From contig JAGVVL010000015.1 of assembly GCA_018287875.1 (NCBI GenBank), forward strand, positions 2,480,001 to 2,544,000: a DNA stretch of 64,000 nt. Reading direction: 5' to 3'. The notes under the pieces were generated by a model. The model did not search any database. It saw nothing but the letters and a program-made list of their open reading frames with translations, and had not been told where the DNA came from. Each line of letters starts with the position of its first letter. The first letter of the stretch is position 1. The position numbers were made by a program, and so were the translations under genes. Source of the stretch: Nigrospora sphaerica. Lineage: Eukaryota > Ascomycota > Sordariomycetes > Amphisphaeriales > Apiosporaceae. Below are positions 47,335 to 57,751 of the stretch, in pieces.

Positions 47335-50314
47335 ATCTTAAAGGGAGAGAAACGGTCCAGCCGGGGCCGCTTCCTCCCGCCGGACCTTCCGGCGCCGGCA
47401 CCGCGCTCGTGTCGCACCACTCCCCAAGATCCACCAAGACTTGCCGCACTGCCGCTGCCGCACTGCCGCTGCCGCCGCCACCGCTAGGGCCCCGGAACGG
47501 CAAGGTGCGCCGTACCGGTTTGACAGGACCGCGTACGCCGGGCCCGCCCACGCGCGCGCAAATGGCCCTCCACGCAGCACATGTCGGAGGCATCATCGTT
47601 CCCCAGGATGTGTGACAGGGCATGTGGCTGCGGACGTGGGACGTGCACCATGGTCGGTAGCCAAGTAATGATAATTCCATGGACCCCCTCGCCTCGTACG
47701 TGTTTTACGTGAAACATCATGCTGCGCAGAGCAATGCAGATGAATTGTGTACGTCGTGAAGGTGGAGCCGTTCCCATCTTGTCGCCAGCCCGGAATCGCT
47801 CTTGGATGCCGCATGGGATGAGGGGCGTGTTGGTCTAAGTCGCAAGACCGTCCCGAATTTATAACGTGGGAAGCAAGTTGACCCTGGATCTCAACTCGTC
47901 AGCCATGTGTCGGGCCGGCTCGAGCATCTGTTTGGGGCGTGCGATGGCCCAACTTGAGACCCGGCGCTTCTTCACTCTACTTGGGAGACAAGGGCGTCGG
48001 TTGGACCGGGGGGCGCGCGGCCGCAGAGGCATAGCCGCCAGGTCCCCTTCTTCCGCAAGAGGGAGAAAGACAGCGAAGCGGCCGGGCGGTCCAAGAGAGA
48101 ACCACGAAGGAAAGCAAACAGGAGACGCCCGGCCGGTTCGCCATGCCGAAGCTTATGCCCGAGCGACTCACAGGATGCGGGAGGAGGCCGTCCCTCCCCT
48201 TCATCTTCGTCCCGCGCTAACCCGAAGCAAAGCGAGCCGGAGAACAAGACAGAGTGTGAGACAGCACGCTCATGGGTGCAGGCTAGACTCAGATGCGCAG
48301 CCGGGTGCGTACAAACGTAAGCACTTCGTCGCCTGCTCGGGCACCTGGAGGCGCTGGATTTGCGACAACCGGAAACTTCGCTACCCAAATCCAAATCCCG
48401 AAACAGCCTGCGAGGCATCTGTCGAAGATAGGCGCGTGCCTTCATGCCTCCATTTGCGGACGCCCGAAGATCTGACCAAGGCGGAGGCGCATCCCCCACG
48501 CGCCGTGTGTGTGCGAATGCGTGTGGGCATGCTTCAAGGCTGCGGAAGCCGAGATCCCTGCGCGTGCGGTCCGTTTTGGAGAACATCCGGCCCGGGGGGG
48601 GGGGGTGACCAGAGGTGCCGAGATAGGCAGTGTCCAATGCGCCTGTCGGGAATTGCTACCCCGGGGGGGGGGAAGGACAAGATGGCCCAGGGGAGCCACT
48701 CAAACAGCGGCTTCTCCCTGCTGTCTTTTGCCGTACTATATGCATCTCCATCCTCATCGCGGCTTCGTTAGCCGGAGCCGGGAGGGTCCATCCCGACGCA
48801 ATACGAATAAGCTTATTAAATCCACCGTCGTCACGCCCAAGCGGGCTCGGTCATTTATGGGCAATGCAGCGCGTCATTGGCGACAGAAACCTGCTCTACC
48901 GCGTTGCATTGGCACGGCATGACATGTTCCTGTTGCTCGGCATCACACCTCGCCCATTCCAGAACTTGCCCTCTCCAAGGAAGGGGAAGTGTCCGAGGCG
49001 GGTAATCGACGTGGCCGCATATAAAATACTCGGTGGCGCTCTTATTAGTCAGGCCGCAGACAGAGGCCCCGTTCAGATCCATCCGGGAAGCCCGCGCTGA
49101 GCCTGTTTCTTTTGCTAGTCAGCCTGCAACTGCACTTCTTGTTAGGCAGGCGGCCATCGAGCGGGCCGGCTCGGCATCTGTATCTCGATTCGTACGGACC
49201 TGCTTGGTCCATCCCAATTGCCTGGGCGGTGACTGCCAGTGTCGAATCTGGAATCCACAAGTGGGTTTGCAAAAAGTGCAATGAACGCTTACAACTAGTC
49301 CGACGACGAGAACCCCTGTCAACCCTGTCAGCCAAAGAAGCCGGCGCCGTCACGCTGCATTCGCTCAGTGGTCAACTCAGCCCATCTTTCGACGGAACCG
49401 GAAACATTGCGTTTCAGGTACCCAGACACCAGATGAAAGGGCACCACCTAGAGTTGCGCATAGCTATCATGGCCCCGTTTCGACGGCACAACGGCAGCCA
49501 GCGCTTGGCAGTTCCCATGCGAAGACCGCTTGTGCCGTTCACCGCCGTCACCCTTTCGCCTGGCTGCGAATGGGTAGACTCTTTGGCGCTTCCTGCTTTT
49601 CTCTGTCCCCCTCCCCCGGCCGCTTGTGCGCATGTAAGCCATGCACGATCCCACGCATCGTGGCCGCCGCTACCGGCGCTTCGTAAAAGCCCGTGACGCG
49701 CAGTCGCATCCAGTTACACGCGCACGTCGTCCGGCCCTCCCTTCCACCTCCGCAGGCAAGGGGCAGTCGAATGAGCCACTGCGACAATCGGCCGTCAGCG
49801 ATAGGAAAGCAAAAATCAGGGCAAGTCTGGAGAGACCCGCGAGGGTACTGCGTAGTTGTTCGTAAAGCCAGCTCTGTAGCAAAGCAGCCGTCTTTGTCAT
49901 ATGATATTGCGTCCTGTGAATCTATGCGTAGACTGTGGCACTCGCTCGTAGAACAGTCGCTCCCTTGTACATGATGATGCTCAGTAGCCAGGCGGGTTGG
50001 CGAGACTGAGATCCAAATCCGTATGCTCAACGCCCTTACCGAGGTCTTTTCCCAAATCAACACCCAGACGCCTTAAACCATAAAGGAACTTCTGCCGGCG
50101 GGGCAGGCGCAGTCTGCCTTCGTGGGCACTGCTGGGTCGTGGTGATATGTACAATGAATCGAACCCCTCTGGGCGGTCGATGCGCGATCGTGCGTGTCGC
50201 TCGCTCAAGGGGGGCGGGCGCCTCGAATCCGCCGAGACGCGCCAACGTAATCGTCGTGATATTATGCTCGTTCTCGTGTCGTTCCAACCATAGGAGGTGG
50301 GGGGCTGGTGCCGC
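47335..50314. other. Intergenic region, no gene recognised
   Basis: This stretch of 3 kb separates the small membrane protein (+) and the tail-anchored-type protein (-), which converge. Frames of up to about 300 codons lack motifs. G-runs occur at 48596-48606 and 48663-48672. Nothing else supported. Confidence 0.5.
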
Positions 50315-50827
50315 CTACGAGTGTCGAGGCCTCCAGATCTCGGCGTTGAGCGACTTGCTGATACCAACGCCGACAGCGACAGCAATGCCGATGACGAGAA
50401 GGCCGATCAGGACCTTGACGATGTTGCGGTTACGTTTGCTGAGGTGGGCCAAGCAGGTGCATGACCGGTTGTTCATTTTGGCCACGCGGGCTTTTTGCTT
50501 CCAGTGCTCCTGGCCCGGCCACACCGAGTTGTTCTGGATGCCGTTGACCCGGGAGCTCTGACACGACACTGATTTCCGGTTGAGGTTGTCCGACGAATGC
50601 ATGGCCTCGATGTCGGTGTCGAAGGGGTTGAGACGGTTGGCCGAGCTGGGCGTCGTGACGCTGCTCGCATTCTTGGGGAACTCCATGTTGATTTCCGTGA
50701 CGGTCTTCTCGTTGCCTGTCCGCACCGGCGTGGTCGCACCCGAGGCAGTGGGCGAAGGCAGCTCCACCGTATTCACCCTCAGCTGCTCGGGCGCCGAGGC
50801 CTTGTCGACAGTTTGTTTGGCGGCCAT
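50315..50827 (-). CDS. Conserved-looking tail-anchored membrane protein (170 aa), unknown function
   Basis: A single-exon frame starting at ATG 50827 in good context (GACCATGGCC). The frame is open further upstream but only this ATG starts a sensible protein. Residues 1-110 are hydrophilic and Ser/Thr/Pro-rich with ELPSPTASGATTP and RLNPFDTDIEAM motifs. A conserved-looking block WPGQEHWKQKARVAKMNN and SCTCLAHLSKRNRN precedes one hydrophobic, glycine-patterned span (about residues 137-157, VKVLIGLLVIGIAVAVGVG). Only 13 residues follow, so the topology fits a tail anchor with the bulk in the cytosol. I believe similar proteins of unknown role occur widely in Pezizomycotina, but could not check this. 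It is divergent from the secreted-protein remnant 5 kb away. Confidence 0.68.
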   Translation of the reverse strand: MAAKQTVDKASAPEQLRVNTVELPSPTASGATTPVRTGNEKTVTEINMEFPKNASSVTTPSSANRLNPFDTDIEAMHSSDNLNRKSVSCQSSRVNGIQNNSVWPGQEHWKQKARVAKMNNRSCTCLAHLSKRNRNIVKVLIGLLVIGIAVAVGVGISKSLNAEIWRPRHS

Positions 50828-53800
50828 GGTCAAGACGGATGCCTGGGCGATGGTATCAAGTAAGGCGAATGCGTCGGCCTCCAAGTGGGTGCGAATGCGT
50901 GCGCAACGGTGGACTGACTGGACTGACAACAAGACAGTGCTGGCGGCCTCTATAGGTCAGGTAGTTTAAAGGGTCCTTCCGTAAATTGCTGTGATCGGTG
51001 TAAGTAGGTGCTTTTTCACGGCCACAGAGCTAGTGGCGCCGGGCCCCTGGCGAAGGGAGGGAGGCGCATGACTTACGAGAACACGGCCCAAAAAGGTCGA
51101 GACCACGCGGCGCAGGCCTGGGTTACAAGGCGCCGGAAGGGGACCGAACGACAATCGAATGGTTCTGCCTCGCCGTGGTTGGTTGTGCCCGCCTAGGTCG
51201 TCTCGGGGGACGAGCCAACCAAAGGGTTATGTAGGAAGGCGGGTTGACAGCTCGTCGGCCTTTCACAGCATGGGTGGCATCCAAAACGTGACGGGTAGAC
51301 AGAAGGCAAGAACACACGAAGGCCGGTGCAACGGGGCGCGGATTGGTGGATAACCCCGGGGTCACGGACGAGGCGTTCTGTATCGGGTGGGAAGGCGTCG
51401 TAACCAGTTGAGGGACTGGAGGAGGAGTCTCGAGGCACAGTTGGTGAACTGTAGGTCGGCTGTTGCTATGTACTTCGTTGTACCTGGACCATGGAGTCCC
51501 CCCAGCATGTACTAATAGGATGAGGACTGGCGTGCGTCGGTTCGTTTACTCGGGCGAGGATGGAGGGCCGTATGTAGGGGCTGGCAAGATGCAAGCCGGG
51601 TAGGTAAAATAAGTAGAGAACGAGCGAAACCTGTCTTTGCGTGCTCGTTTGCCGGTCCTCAAGGTCTTGTAGGGCGGGCGAGGAGAGGGAGCGAAGGGGC
51701 GTGGAGCATGGGGGGAAATGTGGTATATGCACCAGAGGCGTGATAGGTACATGCTCTTCTTCAGCCCTCCTCTGCTGAACCGCCTACCAGCCGACCTACT
51801 CTCTGCCGGGGCCCGGACATCCACGGAACCATGCAAGGGCTGCAGGGGAGATGCTGCAACCCTCTCTCCCCTCTCTCGCGTGTAAGTTCTTTTAGCTTTG
51901 CACGCCAGCACGCATGGGGCAGGAGGCCAGAGGCAGGACGGATCAACCAGTGGCTCTGGAGGCAGATCCCGTCACTCCAGCACGCATCAGTGATGGGTAC
52001 TAGCATGGCCCGTCACTTTCCCCCTGGGAGCTCGTGTGGAGCGGCTGGGATGGCAGGGTCAATCATGGTCAATCAGCGGCCTCCCAGGCGAGATTGCCTT
52101 GCAAATGCCCGCTAGGGGCTGTCCCAGAAGGGAATGGAATAGGCACAGTCAAGCCACGTTCCGCCGGGGTGATCTAAGCGTAAAAGGTTCCCAGAATCCA
52201 TCCAATCCATCCCATGCCATTCCATGTCTGCGAACACCCCATTCCATATCCGCAAACATCCCTGCCGGGCTTGCCCGCCAGGCGGGCTCTTTTTCTCCTC
52301 GCCTCCATCTCTCCCATGCCTCCCCTAGCCGGCCGGGCCGTCTAGACCATAACTTCAGCGACCCATCCATAGGTACTTGCTATAATATACTTCTGGGCTT
52401 GGGGTCCCCAGTCGGCCTCACACACCTTACGGCATCCAGTTGCCATCAAAATCGTACATGACTGGCCCGACAGCCGATGATGGCACACACGCATACATCC
52501 ACCTGGTTGCGAGTGCGAAAGAAGCCGCCGGCTTCACCCCCTCTTCCCGCCTGGATCCAGGTCCACTTCACCTGTCGTGTGTCCAGATGTAGCATTAATC
52601 CCGGTTCTTGGGGTGGACAAGTCCTTGTTGCCCATTGGCGTCCCCGTCGGCCCGTATCACTGCTTCTGTCCCTCTAGATAGGCGCCGGGCCCGATGCGCC
52701 GTGTCCTCACCCAAGCACCGACTGCATCCATACATATCAGCACAACGGGCTATTCCTCTGCACGGGTCGAAAGAAAAAGCCCCCCCCCCCCAAGGAGGAC
52801 TGAAACACGGGCACCCACGCGGTAGCGTATTCTACCTTTCTGTCTCGTAGCCGGGCATCTTTTGTCTCGCTCACCTCCATGTTTCCCATATGGTGGATTG
52901 TACCAAAGTTTGCGGTTGCCAGGCCCGATACAGCGGCTGGCCAGCCGCCAGTCCTGTTCTGTCGTCCAGACCCGTTCTGCCGTCCAGTCCCGTCCCCTCT
53001 GCGCGCCGCCGCTTGTCCGTATTCATCGCCCGCAGGGTCAGCCGCAATGAGGGGAAAGAAGGCAAACGCCTCCACGAGGGCCTCGCGAAGGGCACTAGAC
53101 CTGCAGTTGGTCTGGAAGCGTGCCATACTTCCGGCTACGGTCCTGCGCTACCGTACCAGGTGGCCACCAATCGTCCCATCTAGCCCTGGCCGGCTCCGGT
53201 GACTCGGCTTGGCGCTGCCATGACTCGAGACCCACGATATCACCACAGGTGGGAGAAGAGGAGCACCCTTGGACGAGGGTCATGCTTGGCCGTCGCACAC
53301 GATGCACGGTCTGCCAGGAGGAAAAAGAGAGCAAACGGAAACCGCGGGAGAAGGAAAGAACCGGGTGGTCGCGATCGAAAAGTTCTCAACTGCAGCAGAC
53401 TGTTGAGGACGTGCGACAGGGCAGACCCTCCGTCCGCCTGACCAATGCTCTCGACACCTTGGCCTCCCAGGCGATGGCTCTCGGATGCGTATGCCATGTG
53501 CCACAACTCCTGCGCAGCGGCAAGACAGCGCAGCAATGGTTACGACGCAATTAAAGTGTTTCTATGGTGTGTACCAGGTACCTTGCAGACCGGTGCTGTT
53601 CCCAATTGCGTCCCTATTACCCAATAACCGTACGGGAGTAGCTTTCTTCGGTACGCATTTGCATGGATCCACGTTAAGGATGGACTTGACTATACTGTGC
53701 TCCGGGAGTCCTGCCACGGTCAGCACTTGCCCGCCGCTTTGCATAATAATGCAGTCTCCGGCTGCGGCTGCGCTGCGCCCATTCGGCATGACCCCGGATC

Positions 53801-55904
53801 TATTGACAAGGGTGCGAGCAGAGGATGGCAGGCGGGCAGACTTGTCGTATTCCGATCCCTTCCAAGCCTTCCATCCGGCCGGGACAGAGGCTGGGCAAGG
53901 GAAGCCGACCCGAAACCGGCCTGGATCCAGTGGTTGCATAGCTTTCCTTTTTCTCTCCACGGGCGCGATTGCACCTCCACGGCCATCCCATACGTTAGGA
54001 CCATCCGAGCACGCGTCGCATAGGCGTTCCTGTTCGCACGATGACGCTCCGGCAGGTGGTGAAGAGACAGAAGCATCAAGGACGGACGCCATGAGGGGAA
54101 TCAATTTCGCAAACCCCACCGATCTTGCTTCGGCCTGGCAGTTTTGGACGGGGCTCGTTCCATAATACTGGGCGCTGCCGGGGCTGCAAGGTCCACGCGA
54201 ACCTACTTGAACCGTAGTGGCGTGGGTCGAAAGCATCCCAGATAACCACAGATTCCCCCATGTGAGGGGCCGAAGGGGGTTTTCGTACGACACCGCATCG
54301 CTCCCGTGGCTCGTGATCCCCAGTCCGCTTTCAATCTCCCTGTGGCTTGTGTACCTAGCCGCTATCGATGACGCGCGTAACCACATTCACGTCCTGTTCC
54401 ATGGGAAACACGTCCTAACGTCGTCATCGGCCTCGCCTCCGGACGTGGGAACGGCCGACGGGCGCACATGCTGGACGGGGATGGCGAGCTGCAGGCCCCC
54501 GTACGCCTTGCCCTGGCGAACGGGAGGTTTTCGACCGGTCGGCCCACCGCCCATCGCCGTCGCCTCTCGTGGACGCTTGACCACCCGTCGCGCGGGACGT
54601 CCACACTCCTCGACTCCTAATATCAAGGAGATAAACATCGACAACGCGCCTGGTGCCCCGGCTCATTGCGAGACGGTGTGAGAAACATGGTCGCGTGTTG
54701 GCGAGCATGCACTATTTGCCCCGGCCCACCGCGCCGGGCCCAGGGACTCCGTGGCTCACGGTAATGGATATGCGAACGTTGATCGTTCATTTTCCAGCAC
54801 GGATACGCAAAGAAGCCGCAATGAGCACCTTTTTCTGCCTACCATCCTACCAAACTGCCTACTTGATGCCTAATCTTCTCGTATGCTTCCAGCGCATGAC
54901 GTTTTCCCTGTCGACATGGCTGCGTGGCACATCAGGTTCCAGGCAAAGCGCCTTTCGGGCTGCTTTAGGTCAAGTGCTACGCGGTATATAAGTGCCGGAG
55001 TTTGATCCGCTGGTCCGCCTCCAGAAGCGTATTCGACGACACCGGGGATTCCATCCCCGCTACGTAGACTGCAGGGAACACAATCCTCGGTGTCAGATCA
55101 CCAGAATACACGCCATCCAGTCGGCAGTCCAGCTTTTACCGAACCCGGTCCTGGCTACCAGGCACAGCTCGTACCACACATCCCATCGACACCGCTAATG
55201 ATGGCATCTTGAGCAAATTTCGCTAAGAATGAACAGACGCAACAACCCAACGGCCAACGGCTTACTGCTCACCTGCGGTTTAAGCCGTGGATCTATGGCC
55301 AATTAGGTATCACTTCAGTAGGTGCTGATGAGAGCTTCCGCGTACGGCCAGCTTCATTCCTCTTATCCATACGAGGTAGACAGACACCATGGCAAGCAGG
55401 TAGGCCATCCAGATACCTGGCTGCCTATCCCCGCCTGGCCTCTGGCGAACAAGCAAGTCGCGTCTGCCTGTTTTCCCGGGATACCCATAGATTCACGATG
55501 AACAGGCTCCAGGTTGTGTACCACCACGAAGCGTAACATTGTTTCTGGATTGTCGACAACCAGTTTTCATGTGTACTTCAAGCACAGGTTTGGCAGGGAA
55601 ATTGGGGAAAGCTCGTGCGGACGGTCGTGACTGCCAAAGACTACCCGTTTCGACTTGACTGGTGTTGCCGATCAAATGCCTTGTGGGTGCCGTCCAACTT
55701 TCCGTCCGACCTCTTACACGTTGAGAGGCCACACTGTGGGTAACGTAAACGGTGAATCGAGCCCAAGAATTCGCCAGTGTTCGCCATCGTTCTGGCAGAA
55801 AGCCCCGGGCTGTTCTTTCGCCTTCTCCTCCCCTCAAACGCCCGACCGACACGCGATCCAGTCTCCAGCCTCCCCACCCTTCCCTTTCCCCCCACGCTGT
55901 CGAT
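50828..55904. other. Gene-poor stretch of 5 kb
   Basis: No gene recognised. The promoter of the tail-anchored-type gene lies in the first few hundred bases. A minus-strand frame of 274 codons at 53562-54386 begins with ATG but has no motif, signal or transmembrane pattern, and a plus-strand frame covers much of the same DNA. Around 52960-53010 a short CCCGTTCTGCCGTCCAG unit is imperfectly repeated. Confidence 0.5.
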
Positions 55905-56474
55905 ATGAAGGCTGAATACGCCCTGCTGTCAGTCCTCCTAGCGATTTCAAGCTCGGAAGCCCGCCGTCTAGAGAAAAGAGATTACTATACCTGCTACTTG
56001 ACTGCCGTAAGGCTGCATCGCCGGGCATTCTTCCCCCCTCCATAGCTAACCACGGACTCTTCAGCCTTCTGCTATCAACCCCGCTGATTGCGAGGGGGTC
56101 CTTGCCGAGATTCGATACCGTACGGGCACCTTTTCGGTCGTCTCAGACCTCTGTATTGTCTGGGTGCATGGAAGTTGCAAGGCCCGGCTGGTCAGTCTGA
56201 CCCGGGTGCCCTCGTGAAGAAGATGGGGACCGTGACTGACTGCGGGCTTGACCAGTGCGCCGTGGGCGACGATACGACTACCTCGGCACTGAACCAGTCG
56301 TACCGCTGGGTCGGGGACCAGCTCGCCGACCTTCAGCAACAGTGTGCGAATAACGGCCGGGATGGCATGAAGGGAGATTGTGGCGACCTCAATGGCTATT
56401 GTGGAACATACCGCTTATTCTTGGAACAGCGAGGCCAGTCCACCCTCAACATCTCGGGTGCGGGTGTTGCTTAG
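55905..56474 (+). pseudogene. Small secreted cysteine-containing protein, frame broken
   Basis: Exon 1 (55905-56006) encodes a signal peptide (MKAEYALLSVLLAISSSEA) followed by RRLEKR, a dibasic Kex2-type site. A 58-nt intron (GTAAGG..TTCAG, with a CTAAC branch word) leads into exon 2 at 56065, reading PSAINPADCEG and then WVHGSCKARL. This frame ends at TGA 56215. The frame one base back is open from before this point to a TAG at 56472-56474; it continues as a plausible second half with several Cys (CGLDQC, CGDLNGYCG). No GT..AG pair of realistic length joins the two; the only frame-correcting pair spans 29 nt. So it is either a one-base frameshift (mutation or sequence error) or a truncated protein of about 84 residues. 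No family name is assigned. The gene looks like a candidate secreted effector or its remnant. Confidence 0.5.
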
Positions 56475-57751
56475 TCTGATCTCGAGCTGAATGAGCGGCT
56501 CCGGCATACCATGCGACTATGGGGACATGGGGTGCTCTGCGAAGCCGAGGACTCAAATATACTAAAATGAAATCTTCAGCTGATGCAGGATGTCACAGAG
56601 GCTCATTTCTATCGACGCGATGCCCCCACTTGATCCCCTGGTATGACTGTGTGGCATGGTGGTGGATCGAGTGCGTATATGATTAACAAGCAGATACGTC
56701 GGTGTCCAATCCTATGAATGGAAAGATCACTGGCGTCCGTTAATTCTCTGGCTGCCACAATCGATATTCACGATGCCTACGAGGGGCATTCGTGGCGAAG
56801 AAAAGTCTGTTTGCAACTCCAATGGCTTTCGAGTTCGAGTGCTATTCCGCTGGCGGCTTTGTCTTCCCTCGACAACCGGCAGATCCGGTTCCCAGACATG
56901 CTGCCGCATGGATCTGAGGCGCTTTTGTCCGTGACTCCCTGGGACGGCCCGAATTTCATAGTATCAGCACGGTCGAGGACAAAGGTTGGCGTGCTCGGCT
57001 TGGGTAATGCTGCTTGCACTTTAAGGCGGTATCACCACCACGGCCTGGTTCCCTAACGACTCCGGCGTGGGTTTCCCATATGGATGCTGAAAATCTGGCT
57101 TGAAAACAGCCGCCATTCCCAGCGCTGAGCAGAACGACAGTGCCTGGTCCAGCGGTGCGAAGAGAGCAGTTGCGCAGGTGAACAGCGCTGTTATGAGCGT
57201 TTTGCACCGGCGATCCCATACAGCTCGGTTTCAGCGGCTCGGTCTATTTCGGAAATGGCCGGAATTTCAACTCGAGGCAGTTTAAGTCGTGAGGCGCAAC
57301 CTCGCGTCACTGTTCATTATCCCTGCCGGGCGTATTTCCGTGCCCCTGGCGAGCCTCGGGCCGTGGATATGCTACATTGGCACGAAACTAGAAGACGCGC
57401 TTGGAGCCAAGGGAGCAATTGGTGATGGAATCAAGATCTATGTTCCAAGGCCCGAGTCCGCTAGGGATTAGATAGGTACCTACCTAACGTAGGTACCAGT
57501 ACTATGGTAAACCGTCTGCTGCGAAAAAATGAAACAGTACTTCTGGCCTTCGTGCTCTCTTGTTGCCCGCCGCTCTTCAAGGATGAGGCATCTCTCCGTG
57601 GGGACACGTTGAGTTTCCCGATGCTGGAGAACAGCTTGAAAATGCAGGCCACGCAAAAATCACGTATGCGGAACTGCCCGCTTTAATATCGAGCTTGTCC
57701 TACCCCTCCCCTGAATCGCTCATATGCTTCTCGTCTGTGCGACATTGCCTC
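56475..57751. other. Region between secreted-protein remnant and DMT transporter
   Basis: Fragments that look protein-like occur in different plus-strand frames without ATG continuity: TAWFPNDSGVGFPYG near 57030-57085 and AWSSGAKRAVAQVNSAV near 57135-57195. These could be remains of a second decayed gene, but no splice model joins them. A GGTACC hairpin lies at 57475-57497. Confidence 0.35.
57475..57497. repeat. Short perfect hairpin with GGTACC arms
   Basis: Arms GGTACCTAC and GTAGGTACC, exact reverse complements, enclose a 5-nt loop (CTAAC). It sits about 250 nt past the stop codon of the DMT transporter on that gene's 3' side. The TACCTA/TAGGTA word recurs in other intergenic parts of the window. 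Confidence 0.85.

Noticed and set aside
53562..54386. 274-codon minus-strand frame beginning with ATG
   Set aside because: No motif, signal peptide, membrane span or splice pattern. A plus-strand frame of 226 codons is open over the same bases, which points to chance.
56191..56219. A GT..AG interval of 29 nt that would repair the frame of the secreted-protein gene
   Set aside because: It is shorter than any credible fungal intron and has no branch-point word, so a frameshift is the better reading.
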